Origin: UBA6168 sp039819485 | GTDB taxonomy: Bacteria > Bacteroidota > Bacteroidia > Chitinophagales > Saprospiraceae | Length of the DNA: 64,000 bases | Direction of reading: 5' to 3' | Assembly: GCA_039819485.1 (NCBI GenBank) | Contig: JBCBRY010000031.1 | Coordinates: 1-64,000 of the forward strand | Shown: in pieces, positions 37,501 to 46,416 of the stretch | Layout of the letters: each line of letters starts with the position of its first letter | Numbering within the stretch: the first letter of the stretch is position 1 | Position numbers and translations under genes: made by a program | Notes under the pieces: model-generated | What the model was told of the DNA's origin: nothing | What the model saw: only the letters and a program-made list of their open reading frames with translations | The model's database searches: none

Positions 37501-37855
37501 GAATGATGGCGACCCTTTTAACTGCTATTTTAATTATGATGCCAGCGGTAACAACACAATTGATTTTGGATTCTTCAATCCTGATTTACCTTCCGCCAAT
37601 GAAGAGGAACAACTGGATGAAAACTGGATTCGAATTTCTCCAAACCCCTTTCTTGATGCATTGTCTTTTGAAGGAAACCTTAGTCTTTACCGGATAGAAT
37701 TCTCTGATGCCGTAGGTCGCATCCTTCGGACAATCAACTCAACTGAACTTTCCCAGACCATCGATTTGTCCTCGTTTCCAAAAGGGGTATATTTTGCCAA
37801 GGTTATGAACAAAAAAAATAGTCAAATACAGGTTCAGAAAATAGTCAAACAATGA
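34565..37855 (+). CDS. secreted SASA-family (carbohydrate acetylesterase-like) protein with SdrD-B domain and T9SS sorting domain
   Basis: This 1096-residue protein has a signal peptide (MNRSLPTILLLAIFSILSYRADA). Residues about 25-540 form a large domain I do not recognise, with Trp/Gly-rich segments (GGLGWWHDTRFGTRIPKF, QCWTLFLNST). Residues about 546-830 are a SASA/GDSL-type esterase: nucleophile Ser555 in LAGQSNMQGFG, IIKTAWGGKSLA, FAWFQGWNDG, and a late His in DAIHHFHNN. Residues about 853-1000 are an SdrD-B-like Ig domain (SIGNRVWNDYNQNGINDPNE ... GYYQFSGLTPGNYVVFV). The end (IRISPNPFLDALSFEG ... GVYFAKVMNKK) is a T9SS type A domain. It probably removes acetyl groups from sialic acid or plant/algal polysaccharides at the surface. 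The neighbour on the other strand is a hybrid sensor kinase. Confidence 0.85.
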   Translation: MNRSLPTILLLAIFSILSYRADAQVFDAARTGFTWIPTENITAHWGSGYTLYSAAWPIFKEYPGPQDFQMGLAGCWLTTQRTGNEPAQFYTTIEGGLGWWHDTRFGTRIPKFIMGGVSHNFYAWANGPGAGRSNLLPNGQRDWSTPGGKYGVAQLSNRLLWAPDGLNMAQSLNGEMLGYGYTPLPLTDPMQQTNGVDVATGNQCWTLFLNSTNFKGPATFFLPTFWTEPVLTDPSLEGLFLDTRPSDPNIGFGIEHAQSPALIADDGNGNSYAKIERLQFPASNEDNSMILSQIAVYSQNALWDEMVSWFNGGDVVSPEMMQAGSNNVSFINNGGSMAGEISGAGLDHSIELDYLDNIQLTANIMGFEYDLDAVDQEDGRFLLPEYFKLESDSEWHRVDAGAVPVSTNLLNTEVPRKPRTEITYLTPMEPDCQWQDPNGPWKNPGPASGPYKAEMGDGSTLTYYWYRFVDQPAIVQANLPVAIRETMQNRIELIHSNWSHTDEYYAPPAVGEIATVDPAGIVQPPAGLEIGYVPIVTRQEKSDRKVRVFVLAGQSNMQGFGTVNDPENDPGSLTEVIQNDAEGNWSAIGEAGDWNTLDGAYLYFDNNGNTTRANVTVGQGANSNLIGPELMFAHQLDEYFDDPVLIIKTAWGGKSLAVDFRPPSAGGTTGAFYESMIQTVEEVTQNLGTEFPNIGVTDFEISGFAWFQGWNDGAEESFLNEYESNLYHLVNDVRYDLGVADLPVVIANSGHGGFTLSNDLWVQDMQNIVSVAQENVGCNDTIYGGKVGFVETKQYYLDAAESPEDAIHHFHNNALTFLNIGKDLGDEMILAINDMAFCYGDCEQQVSPGIVSIGNRVWNDYNQNGINDPNEPGIPGVSLVIWSDSDGDDIPDWQGFGGVQVTDEEGYYQFSGLTPGNYVVFVWQVDNWGPGEPLEGFQSTNGFVADANNDVDFDNNGSGAPFTDIMSGIVTLTVDGEPLNDGDPFNCYFNYDASGNNTIDFGFFNPDLPSANEEEQLDENWIRISPNPFLDALSFEGNLSLYRIEFSDAVGRILRTINSTELSQTIDLSSFPKGVYFAKVMNKKNSQIQVQKIVKQ

Positions 37856-38270
37856 TCAGAGTCCTTTTCGGTAGCTTTATAAAGATTGTTCACATAGCTT
37901 CTATTGCTCTAATTCGACTTCAAGCGGGCATCGTTGAGACACTTATGTTTGCATGAGGAGATATTTTTCCCTCTGGAGGAGGAATGCTCCAGTCGGAATC
38001 AAAAAAATGGCAACAGGAAACATCCTGTCACCATTGTGAAAGAGCATGTTCTAATGCATTTTAGGTTGTTATAAAAGTTGATTTATTTCTTAGAGGTAGG
38101 CGATCTCTTATTTTTTGGAGAGTGAGATTCAATTTATATTGAAACAAATATCCCTATTAAATGTGGCAACAAGTGTTGTTTTGGTTGCAGTTATTATCAA
38201 ATTCGTTGCTTTTTGCTGTTCTATTTATTCCATTTATTTTTTTTGCCATACATAAATAACTGATAGACAA
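37856..38270. other. intergenic region between convergent genes with a weak hairpin
   Basis: An imperfect inverted repeat at 38007-38034 (ATGGCAACAGGA against ATGGTGACAGGA, 10 of 12) may terminate one or both convergent genes. Nothing else stands out. Confidence 0.35.
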
Positions 38271-41207
38271 TTAGCTCCTTACCGACTTGGGTGTTTCACC
38301 AAAATATTCCCTAAATGTCTTAGTAAAATGGCTCACATTGTTGAACCCGGAAGCATAAGCCACTTCCGCGACCGGAACTTCAGTAGTCGTCAAGAGTTTC
38401 CGGGCATGCATCAAACGGTTGTAGCGCAACAGTTCAGAAGGTGATTTTCCGGTCAGCATTTTGGTTTTCCGGTATAGTTGCGTCCGTTCCAGAAATACTT
38501 CCTTGCAGAGTTCTGCAAGTCCGAAGCTGGGATCTGACAAGTTATTGTCGATGGCTTGGCTCACTTTTTTAAGGAATGCGTTTTCCTTGGTATTTTCTTT
38601 TGGCAAATGTTGGTTTTGCGAATAAAACATGCGCATCTTTTCTTGTTTTCCCAGCAATTGACGCAACCTGACCAGCAATTCTTCCCGATCAAAAGGTTTT
38701 ATCATGTAGGCATCAGCACCATGTTTTAACCCCATGATTTTGTCACCCTGATCGGCACGGGCGGTCAACATGACCAGGGGAATGTGGCTGGTCCGGTGAT
38801 CGTTCTTGAGGGTTTCACACACTTCAAATCCATTCATTTCAGGAAGCATAATATCACAAATGATGATATCCGGAACAGAATTTAGCGCATAATCCAGCCC
38901 TGCCCTGCCATCCATTTTGTGTTGCAATTGATATTCGTTTTGCAGAATACTTTTGAGATAAAAGGCGACGTCCGAATTGTCTTCGATGATCAGCAGTTGG
39001 GGTTGTTCATTCCGGTTATTGATGTTTTCTGAGGATGAAGCTGATTGGGCTGGATCATGCATTGAGTTCTTAACGGCCTGTTCATGTTCAGCGGTTGGAT
39101 AAATTTCAAGCTGCTCCCTTACGCGCAAAGGAGGTAGCCCTTCCGTGGTAATCGGCAGGAAGATAAAAAACGAACTACCTTTCTCTACTTCGCTTACGAC
39201 TTCTATTGTTCCATCCATCAGGCGAGTCATTTCCCTGACCAGGGAAAGGCCGATCCCGGTACCTTCTATTTGTTTGGTCAGGGTTTGCGCGGTCTGGTAA
39301 AACCGATCAAATACATAAGGCAGATCCTCCTTGGCGATGCCCATCCCGGTGTCTCTGACTTCAATCAACAACTGCGATTCTCCCTCCATTTTGGCCACTA
39401 CCATTACCTTACCGAAATTGGGTGTGTATTTGATCGCATTGCTGATCAGGTTCCCAACGATACTGCCCAGTTTTTGAGGATCGTGATCCATCACCAGTTC
39501 ATCCATTTCTGCATAAAAGTTAAGGCTGATGTTTTTCTGAACGGCGAGTGACGAGAAAGAATCTGTGAGGTAGGACAGGTAGGCAACTACATCGGCCTTG
39601 ACCTTCTCCAACTTAATTTGCCCTGATTGAATTTTTGATAACTCAAGCATTTGATTGACCAGTAAAAGCAAATCATTGCTGCTTTTGACGATCCTTTTTT
39701 TCTTTTCTTCATTTCCTGTTACCGTTTCGGCGAGCCCTGAAATCACCGTCAAAGGTGTCCTGAACTCATGGGAGATATTGGCATAAAACCGATTCTTGGC
39801 ATTGTCCAGTTCTTTTAACCTTTTATTTTCTTCTGCATTGAATCGCTCTTTCTTTTCCAGCCTTGCCTTTTGTATTTCGGCGGCTCTGTTCTGCTCTCGC
39901 AACAGACGGTAATTACGGGCCAGTGCGTAGGAAAAAGTAAATGAAAGGTACAAAACCAGAAAGGCAAAAGGATTAAATTTCAGGGAATCTATCTGCAGGT
40001 TTGAGATGATGACATAGATAAAAGTGATCAGCAAAACCGGCCCAATCGCAAAAATAAATATCCCTGAATTAGGAATTTTAGCACGGTATAGCGGAACCAT
40101 CATAATGAGGTGAAAAAGCATCGGAATACTGGGGAAGATGCCCGCCCAGAAAAAGCCGTGTTCGTTCATGAAAGGCATATAGCCTTCTTTGTCAAAAAGT
40201 AATTTCAACATGAAAACGGCGGTTACCACAAGGATCAGGACGTTAAACAGATTGAAAAAGAAATTGACCCTGGGAAAGTGCCTCGGATAATCAAGAAATT
40301 TTTGATAAAAAATATAAGTGAGAACGATCGAGCACATGATCAGCGGGTCCAGATCGTAAGCGATGCCCCCATTTTTGATTCCGAACAAGGGAATGGCCAG
40401 GTCATTATAGAACAGGGCGGTAATGACCAGGCACAGTAAAAACATGTTTAGATAAATGTAGTTGGTGTCCCGGTTGAGGTAATACAATAGAAAATGATAC
40501 AGGAAAAAGGTCATGATCACCCCCAGCAAAAAACACCAGGTACGGAGCCTTTTTTTACCGATGTGCCTTTCCGAAACAGGGTTTGCCAAAACCAGTTGGC
40601 GTTCATGGCAATAATCATGGGTTACGTACGCATAATAATTGGGAGCCACCTTGGCAAGAAAGACAACCCTTTCACCTGCCTCGACTTTTACCGGCATAAA
40701 TGGCACCGGTGAGTATCCCAGCAAAGGACTACTATTTTCAACGTGGGTTCCTGATAATTTAACAATAGTCGTATCCGCCTTTAACTGATAAAACCAGACT
40801 TTGGGATAACCAAAATTGACCAACCATTCCAGGTCATATGACAGCTCAGAATGGACTTCGAGCTTCAGCCAATAATGGGAGGTGTCCGATTCCCACTGAG
40901 TCATATTGGTGCCCAAAGGTTTAAAATTATGGTCATGCTCGCCACTTGTGATTTGTTCAAAAGTCAACTCGCCATTAATATCGGGAAGGTAGTGCAGGTA
41001 AGGCCGGAGCTTGATCAATCCGCTCCGAAAAACGGCAGATGAATCATGCAGGACCAGGGTATTTGAGCTACCCGGAACATCCACCAAATACTGACTGAAA
41101 GAAACATTGGGAAAGCCAACGAAAGCAAAGGCAAGAACAAGAAAGCCGATGTTGCTGAACTTTCTGTCGGGAAGAGGAGCCTTGACATAATCCACAAAGT
41201 CAAACAT
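38271..41207 (-). CDS. one-polypeptide two-component system: 7TMR-DISM sensor, histidine kinase, receiver, AraC DNA-binding domain (second)
   Basis: From ATG 41207 the protein has 978 residues; a TTG at 41261 would add 18 residues ahead of the signal segment. Order: signal/membrane segment (FSNIGFLVLAFAFVGF), extracytoplasmic 7TMR-DISMED2-like domain, seven helices (about 215-430), coiled coil (KARLEKKERFNAEENKRLKE), HisKA with His480 (NISHEFRTPLTV), HATPase (GNLISNAIKYTP, DTGMGIAK, GTGIGLSLVREM), receiver with Asp785 (ICDIMLPEMNG) and IKPFD, and an AraC HTH ending FGETPKSVRS. It parallels the kinase at 24428 but is diverged. It is encoded convergently to the SASA esterase and divergently from the Cys-rich protein. 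Ligand and targets unknown. Confidence 0.92.
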   Translation of the reverse strand: MFDFVDYVKAPLPDRKFSNIGFLVLAFAFVGFPNVSFSQYLVDVPGSSNTLVLHDSSAVFRSGLIKLRPYLHYLPDINGELTFEQITSGEHDHNFKPLGTNMTQWESDTSHYWLKLEVHSELSYDLEWLVNFGYPKVWFYQLKADTTIVKLSGTHVENSSPLLGYSPVPFMPVKVEAGERVVFLAKVAPNYYAYVTHDYCHERQLVLANPVSERHIGKKRLRTWCFLLGVIMTFFLYHFLLYYLNRDTNYIYLNMFLLCLVITALFYNDLAIPLFGIKNGGIAYDLDPLIMCSIVLTYIFYQKFLDYPRHFPRVNFFFNLFNVLILVVTAVFMLKLLFDKEGYMPFMNEHGFFWAGIFPSIPMLFHLIMMVPLYRAKIPNSGIFIFAIGPVLLITFIYVIISNLQIDSLKFNPFAFLVLYLSFTFSYALARNYRLLREQNRAAEIQKARLEKKERFNAEENKRLKELDNAKNRFYANISHEFRTPLTVISGLAETVTGNEEKKKRIVKSSNDLLLLVNQMLELSKIQSGQIKLEKVKADVVAYLSYLTDSFSSLAVQKNISLNFYAEMDELVMDHDPQKLGSIVGNLISNAIKYTPNFGKVMVVAKMEGESQLLIEVRDTGMGIAKEDLPYVFDRFYQTAQTLTKQIEGTGIGLSLVREMTRLMDGTIEVVSEVEKGSSFFIFLPITTEGLPPLRVREQLEIYPTAEHEQAVKNSMHDPAQSASSSENINNRNEQPQLLIIEDNSDVAFYLKSILQNEYQLQHKMDGRAGLDYALNSVPDIIICDIMLPEMNGFEVCETLKNDHRTSHIPLVMLTARADQGDKIMGLKHGADAYMIKPFDREELLVRLRQLLGKQEKMRMFYSQNQHLPKENTKENAFLKKVSQAIDNNLSDPSFGLAELCKEVFLERTQLYRKTKMLTGKSPSELLRYNRLMHARKLLTTTEVPVAEVAYASGFNNVSHFTKTFREYFGETPKSVRS

Positions 41208-41452
41208 TGTGCAGGTCTGAGAATTGGTGCTGTTTGAAAGTCGGTCATTCGAACTGAGCAATCAGCAAGCTCTGGTATCTCTAACAAATTATTACCAAAG
41301 CCTTTTATCAATTTAGAGGACTAAAATAAGCCTTTTTTATTAAATGCCGGCTACACAGAATTTACCCTATTCAACAATTGCTGCACAGAGAAAAGTGTAA
41401 CAGCTCCAATGAATTATGGTCAGCTTCCAACAAAAATGAACTTTCTTTTCGC

Positions 41453-41479
41453 TTGGCACTCGCTTTGCGTTTATATTTG
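41453..41479 (+). promoter_or_regulatory. candidate promoter of the HYC_CC_PP-like gene
   Basis: TATATTTG (41472-41479) fits TANNTTTG exactly, with TTGG at 41453 sixteen bases upstream. It places the transcription start near 41486, which rules out an upstream start and supports the TTG at 41495. Confidence 0.45.
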
Positions 41480-41494
41480 CATCAAATCTTTGAG

Positions 41495-41896
41495 TTGAAA
41501 AACGCAATCAAACATATTACCATCTATTTATTGGCGACCATAATGTTGGTTTTCTCTACTGGTTTTAGTGTTTGCTGCATGTTCGGTTGCCACAATGCCA
41601 ATGTGGAAATCGAGGGATTAAGCTGCTGTGAAATGGCCAGCCTGGAGTCTTCACCGGATCACCAATCGAGCGACTGCCCGAACTGCAATTCCGAATTCAT
41701 CAGCCTGGACACTGATTTTTTGCCCACTTCTTCCCATTTCGAAATAGCCTTTTCACCGGTTACCGTTTGTCAACCAATCATTCTTTTTTCAGCTAAACTT
41801 GCACCAAGGGCTACGATAGCTCCGCTGGAGCATGACTTGCCTCCCCCACCCTACGGCAAAGAACTATTGCCGCTTATCCAGACCTTCCTTTGTTAG
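41495..41896 (+). CDS. small Cys-rich secreted/membrane protein, HYC_CC_PP family-like
   Basis: The frame is open from 41378, but a strong promoter lies inside that extension. The TTG at 41495 gives MKNAIKHITIYLLATIMLVF, a proper N-terminal membrane or signal segment, for a 133-residue protein. Its features fit the small Bacteroidota family named for His/Tyr-Cys, CC and PP motifs: VCCMFGCHNANV, LSCCEMAS, DCPNCNSEF and a C-terminal LPPPPYGKELLPLIQTFLC. Such genes are typically found just ahead of TonB receptors, as here (gap 123 bp). The paired cysteines suggest metal binding, so a metal-responsive or metal-scavenging partner of the receptor is plausible. Exact function unknown. Confidence 0.65.
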   Translation: MKNAIKHITIYLLATIMLVFSTGFSVCCMFGCHNANVEIEGLSCCEMASLESSPDHQSSDCPNCNSEFISLDTDFLPTSSHFEIAFSPVTVCQPIILFSAKLAPRATIAPLEHDLPPPPYGKELLPLIQTFLC

Positions 41897-42019
41897 TGTT
41901 TTCTTCCCAGCCACGGGGAATTTTCCTTTCACCCGTTTTCCTTCTTTTTACAATCCTAAATATTAATCAACATGCTTTGCACAAGTATATGGTTAAAATC
42001 TAAAAGAAAGTTTTTACCC

Positions 42020-44275
42020 ATGAAAACACTGATAAAATTTACCTTATTTATATGCCTGACCATCAGTGGTTTGACAGCCCAGGAAGACCAATCGACCAGG
42101 CAGATCCCACTCCTTTATGGCAATGTGTTCAACCAGGATGGTGAAACACTGATCGGCGCAGCCGTACTTTGGGAAGGGACCGACATCGGCACCATCACCG
42201 ATATGAACGGTGATTTCTGGTTGCCCAAAATGGACTCAACGGCCAACCTGATGATCAGCTACGTCGGCTACGATGCAGTTTTCATTGAAATGTTTCCGTA
42301 CGAAGACACTGCTTACATTCAAATTGAAGGCGTTACCGAACTACAAACTGTGGAGATTGAAAGCCAGCGCGCCGATGTATTTACATCTACGCTCGATCCG
42401 GTTAACATGGAGAACATCACGGCCTGTGAGTTGAAAAAGGCTGCGTGTTGCAATCTGGCAGAAAGTTTCGAAACCAGTGGCAGCGTAGACGTCATGAAAG
42501 CAGACGCTGTAGCCAGTACGACCGAAATTCAAATGCTTGGACTGCGCGGAATTTATTCGCAGCTTTTAGTTGAAAAACGGCCCGCTTACACTGGGCTGGG
42601 CTATCCTTTTGCATTGGAAAACATCCCCGGCACCTGGGTTTCGGGTATCCAGGTGTCGAAAGGGGCGAGTACCGTACAAAACGGCCCTCAGTCCGTCACT
42701 GGCCAGATCAACATCGAACTGGTGAAACCCTGGGAGGACAAACCACTTTTTGTGAACCTGTTCGGGTCGACAGTCGAGCGCGGGGAAGCGAATATTCATT
42801 GGAACAAAAAATGGTCAGACAAACTGAGTACCGGCGTCATTTTGCACGGAAGCACAACTCAAGGCGAGTTCGATCAAAACAACGATACCTTCCTCGACCA
42901 AACGACCAAGCGAAGCTTAAATGGCCTTTTCCGTTCCTTTTATCAATCTGATAATTTCAGTACACAACTGAATGTACAAGTAATTGATGACCGGCACGAA
43001 GGTGGTCAGATCATGCCCAACAACGTGACCAACCCAGAATCATTTTACCGAAGTCAGTTAACTGGCAGGCGCGTAGACGTGTTTGGAAAGTTCGGCTATT
43101 TCGGGTTTGACCGGCCAGCTACGTCCGTCGGCTTTATCTATAACGCCAGTTGGCAGAATGTTGACAACTTGCTGGGCATCAATGCTCACTCCGGTACGCA
43201 GAACCGACTGTATTCGAACCTGCTTTTCTCTACGTATCTTGGCAACACCTCACATACCCTGAATGTAGGCGCCAGTATTGAATACGATGACTATGATGAG
43301 TTCTTGAATGAAACTGATTTCAGCCGCCGCGAAATCATGCCCGGAGCTTATGCCGAATATGTCTTCAGTAATCCCGGAACCGGTTTTGGGATCATCGCTG
43401 GAATGCGGGCCGACCACCACAATGTTTTTGGCGCATTTGTGACCCCCCGCGTCAATTTAAAGTACAATTTCACCGAAAACAGTATCGTGAGATTGAGTGC
43501 CGGCCGGGGCGTACGCAGTGCCCAGGTGATCGCTGAAAACCTTCGAATTCTCGCCACCAACACCCAGCTGGAAGTCATGGAACAGCTGCAAATGGAAGAC
43601 GCCTGGAACATTGGTTTAAACTTTACCCAGAATTTTAATTTCCTGGGACGAAACGCCAGCTTCGTAGCCGACCTCTACCGCACGAATTTCAACAACCAGG
43701 TCATCGTCGATATGGAAACGGTCCACGGCTCAATGCTGATCTACAACCTCAATGGAAGGAGTTATGCGAACAGTGTGCTGCTGCTGGGTAGCTGGAATGT
43801 TTTTAGGGGTTTCGACATCAAACTGGCCTATAAACTGAACGATGTGAAGACGGCATTCAACCCACCTGACTATTTCACCGAAAGCGGTCCTATTGAGCGA
43901 CCTTTACTGGCCCGTCACCGGGGGTTAGTAACCGTGAATTATGAGACTCCGGATGAAAAATGGATGTTTAACACCAATATCCAAATTACAGGTAAACAGC
44001 GATTTATGGATGAAAAACATCTGCCGCCCAATTATGCCAACCGGGACAACTTTTTAGGAGATGCGCCGGCTTATGGCTTACTGAACGCCCAGGTCACCCG
44101 CCGCTTCAAACAGTTGGAAATTTATGTCGGCGGAGAGAACCTGACCAATTTTACACAAGAACACGCTGTTGTGGATTGGGAAAATCCTTTTGGCGAATAC
44201 TTCAATGCCATGCAGGTGTGGGGGCCGTTGGTTGGCACAAGAGGGTATATCGGAGTGCGCTGGTGGATTGATTAG
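42020..44275 (+). CDS. TonB-dependent receptor with N-terminal carboxypeptidase-regulatory-like domain
   Basis: The ATG at 42020 opens a signal peptide (MKTLIKFTLFICLTISGLTAQ); the ATG at 41972 lacks one. Length 751 residues. Residues about 28-115 are a CarboxypepD_reg-like beta domain (LLYGNVFNQDGETLIGAAVLW ... TDMNGDFWLP). The plug follows (LGLRGIYSQLLVEKRPAYTG ... VSKGASTVQNGPQSVTGQI), then a barrel to the C-terminus. An unusual cysteine cluster, ACELKKAACCNLAESF near residues 135-147, sits just before the plug. The cluster and the adjacent Cys-rich protein suggest import of a soft metal or metal complex, but the substrate cannot be named. The pair probably forms an operon. Confidence 0.85.
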   Translation: MKTLIKFTLFICLTISGLTAQEDQSTRQIPLLYGNVFNQDGETLIGAAVLWEGTDIGTITDMNGDFWLPKMDSTANLMISYVGYDAVFIEMFPYEDTAYIQIEGVTELQTVEIESQRADVFTSTLDPVNMENITACELKKAACCNLAESFETSGSVDVMKADAVASTTEIQMLGLRGIYSQLLVEKRPAYTGLGYPFALENIPGTWVSGIQVSKGASTVQNGPQSVTGQINIELVKPWEDKPLFVNLFGSTVERGEANIHWNKKWSDKLSTGVILHGSTTQGEFDQNNDTFLDQTTKRSLNGLFRSFYQSDNFSTQLNVQVIDDRHEGGQIMPNNVTNPESFYRSQLTGRRVDVFGKFGYFGFDRPATSVGFIYNASWQNVDNLLGINAHSGTQNRLYSNLLFSTYLGNTSHTLNVGASIEYDDYDEFLNETDFSRREIMPGAYAEYVFSNPGTGFGIIAGMRADHHNVFGAFVTPRVNLKYNFTENSIVRLSAGRGVRSAQVIAENLRILATNTQLEVMEQLQMEDAWNIGLNFTQNFNFLGRNASFVADLYRTNFNNQVIVDMETVHGSMLIYNLNGRSYANSVLLLGSWNVFRGFDIKLAYKLNDVKTAFNPPDYFTESGPIERPLLARHRGLVTVNYETPDEKWMFNTNIQITGKQRFMDEKHLPPNYANRDNFLGDAPAYGLLNAQVTRRFKQLEIYVGGENLTNFTQEHAVVDWENPFGEYFNAMQVWGPLVGTRGYIGVRWWID

Positions 44276-44382
44276 AACTTGAAGAATTTTCATTTAAAAA
44301 ATGCAAGTTTCACATAAATCAAATTTGATGACCAGGGTATTGGGGAATTAAATTGAATTATTTTGATTTTTAATAAGTAAGC

Positions 44383-44490
44383 AGGTGGTCAAAAAAAATG
44401 ACACTTTTCCTTTGCCTGAAAAAGATTTTCAAGACTTGGAAATCAAACATCTGCCAAAATAAAAGTGTCATTTTTAGCGCTCTCTATCTT
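44383..44490 (-). repeat. 72-bp-core dispersed repeat, copy 2
   Basis: The core 44399-44470 has perfect 10-base ends (TGACACTTTT / AAAAGTGTCA). Its internal sequence aligns with copies 1 and 3 when reversed. It occupies most of the gap between the convergent receptor (ends 44275) and the DUF6624 gene (ends 44587), so it may also terminate transcription. Confidence 0.8.
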
Positions 44491-44586
44491 TGTCCAAGCA
44501 ACTTAGTGGGGCAAAAATGGCGCTCACTTAAGATCAAGATTCCTTAAACAATAAATACCTCAATACCCTGGTTTTTCTCCATCTCC

Positions 44587-45486
44587 CTATTTCCCTTCCG
44601 ACTGCCATTTTTTCTCCAGGGCGACCAGATCGAATTCGATGCCATTGCGTTCCAGATACTCCTCGATGGGTTCCAGGCCGACGGCCGCCCTTCGTTCATT
44701 TACATTCTTTACATCTGCGATCGGCCGCAAGACCCAGGGACCGTCACCAGACCTGGTGATTTGGGTACCATATTTTTGGCGTTTGCCTTCTCGTGTCAAA
44801 ATTCGGTCCTCCATCATCGCCAGTTGCTTCAATTCCAAATCTCCCCTTTTGACGCTTTCCTGCACCAATGGGAAATATTTGACCCGGTGCTTATGCCCGG
44901 CGTGTTGCAGCACATAAAATGCTCCGTCTACTGCCTTCTGCCCCAACTCAGATTTTCTGGGAAAACCGCATTTTTCGATAATACTGAAAACAACCTGCTG
45001 GTTGTTCAATTCGACAGCATCATCATTTCTGCCTTCTCCCTTTCGGTTGTCCTGGTCAGCAATCAAAGCCTCTTCCAAAAGTATTTTTGCATCCCCGCAG
45101 TCAACATCCATCAACTCTATATCGAAGCCGTGGCGCCGCTCTTTGAAAACCGTTTCCATTTTTTTTATAAAAACTTCGTCCGCCGCCGTTTTTTGACGAA
45201 ACACCAGCTCTTGTACAACGCCATTTTCATCAGCAAAATAATCCGCAAATTTATCGTAGGTCGTATCTGCCTGTAACTCCTCCAAGGTAACCACTTTGCC
45301 CGTTGAATCTTTCCTCACCATCCGTTCAAAATCAGGTAAAATGGGTTGCCGGAACATATTGAGAATTTCTTCTTGTGACATTTTATGAAAGCCCTTCGGC
45401 GGAACATATTCTTTGGTTTCTGATTGGCAGGAAAATAAAAGGAACAGAAAAAAAGCGAGTTTTAGAGAGAAATGTTTGACCTTCAT
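44587..45486 (-). CDS. DUF6624-domain lipoprotein
   Basis: The ATG at 45486 begins a lipoprotein signal (MKVKHFSLKLAFFLFLLFSC, lipobox Cys at residue 20); an in-frame ATG at 45558 would overlap the neighbouring TetR start codon. Length 299 residues. The middle and C-terminal half match the DUF6624 pattern: DQDNR, CGFPRKSELGQKAVDGAFYV, LQHAGHKHRVKYFPLVQ, LAMMEDRILTREGKRQKYGT. The family has no established activity. The protein should be anchored on a membrane facing the periplasm. It is transcribed divergently from the TetR gene with 71 bp between, so it could be under the same regulator, though no palindrome is visible in that gap. Confidence 0.78.
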   Translation of the reverse strand: MKVKHFSLKLAFFLFLLFSCQSETKEYVPPKGFHKMSQEEILNMFRQPILPDFERMVRKDSTGKVVTLEELQADTTYDKFADYFADENGVVQELVFRQKTAADEVFIKKMETVFKERRHGFDIELMDVDCGDAKILLEEALIADQDNRKGEGRNDDAVELNNQQVVFSIIEKCGFPRKSELGQKAVDGAFYVLQHAGHKHRVKYFPLVQESVKRGDLELKQLAMMEDRILTREGKRQKYGTQITRSGDGPWVLRPIADVKNVNERRAAVGLEPIEEYLERNGIEFDLVALEKKWQSEGK

Positions 45487-45557
45487 TTTTGGTGAATTTG
45501 TGAAAAGATTCACTAAAAATAAGCAGAATCTTTTGAGTGGTTCTACTTTTGTTGTCA

Positions 45558-46124
45558 ATGAAATCCAAACGCCAACAGATAAAAGACCAGGCCGCCTACT
45601 TGTTCCGCAAACAAGGATACAAAGCCACCAACATGCGGCAGTTGGCGGAAGCCGTAGGTGTAAAAGCCGCCAGCCTTTACAACCATATTTCCAATAAAGA
45701 AGAACTGCTGCAAGAATTGCTCATGGATATGGCCCACCTGTTTACAAAAAGCATGTCTGATGTGCAGTCCTCATCCTTGCAGCCCGTACAAAAGCTGGAA
45801 CGACTCATTTCTGACTATGTCCGCTACACGGTGGAGTACACCGATGCCATCTCACTGCTCACTGGCGAATGGGTCCACCTTGCCGACAACCCCAAAACAG
45901 AATTCCTGAAATTAAGGGACAATTACGAGGATGGCTTTCGCCAAATCTTGACCAAATGCATCCAGACGGGAGATTTTAAAAAAATCGACGTGGACATTGC
46001 CCTGTTCTCTACCCTTTCTACCCTCCGCTGGCTGTATTCCTGGTATTCCAAACATAAGACAACCAATCCATTGGAGCTGGAGCAACAGATTACCCAAATG
46101 CTCATCACCGGGCTCCGTAAATAA
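45558..46124 (+). CDS. TetR-family regulator, probable repressor of the paa operon
   Basis: From ATG 45558 (seven residues in from an upstream ATG) the protein has 188 residues. The N-terminal helix-turn-helix reads IKDQAAYLFRKQGYKATNM then QLAEAVGVKAASLYNHISNK, a textbook TetR domain. The C-terminal ligand domain is all helical. It lies 292 bp ahead of paaE, in the same direction. A perfect palindrome on the paaE promoter (46372-46389) is its likely operator. In known paa regulators of this class the inducer is phenylacetyl-CoA; that is an analogy here. A TACTTTTG box at 45544-45551 would give it a very short leader. Confidence 0.85.
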   Translation: MKSKRQQIKDQAAYLFRKQGYKATNMRQLAEAVGVKAASLYNHISNKEELLQELLMDMAHLFTKSMSDVQSSSLQPVQKLERLISDYVRYTVEYTDAISLLTGEWVHLADNPKTEFLKLRDNYEDGFRQILTKCIQTGDFKKIDVDIALFSTLSTLRWLYSWYSKHKTTNPLELEQQITQMLITGLRK

Positions 46125-46360
46125 CGACATGATCGCCGATTACCGACCCTAATGTTGAATCAATCCAAGTCAGGCAATTCTCTGCGTACGCTGCGACCTC
46201 AGCGTGAGATTTTACCACGAAACTGATCACACAACGGTCACAAAGCAAGCAACATAAACTAAATGCAAGTTTTGCCGATAGGACTGCTCCTCGCCGAATG
46301 ACCACAAAACTTTGTACTTGGCATTAAAAATTAACAATTCTACAATCAACTATTCCCTGA

Positions 46361-46392
46361 TTTGTCCGTTTAACTAACAATTGTTAGTTTTG
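46361..46392 (+). promoter_or_regulatory. paaE promoter with overlapping palindromic operator
   Basis: TTTG (46361-46364) and TAGTTTTG (46385-46392) are separated by 20 bp, an excellent Bacteroidota promoter. A perfect 18-bp palindrome AACTAACAATTGTTAGTT (46372-46389) covers the spacer and the first half of the -7 box, so a bound repressor would block the polymerase. The TetR gene just upstream is the obvious candidate. The leader to ATG 46417 is about 18 nt. The rest of the 46125-46416 gap shows nothing clear. Confidence 0.65.
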
Positions 46393-46416
46393 TACAAACA
46401 AAAGTTAGCTTCACAA

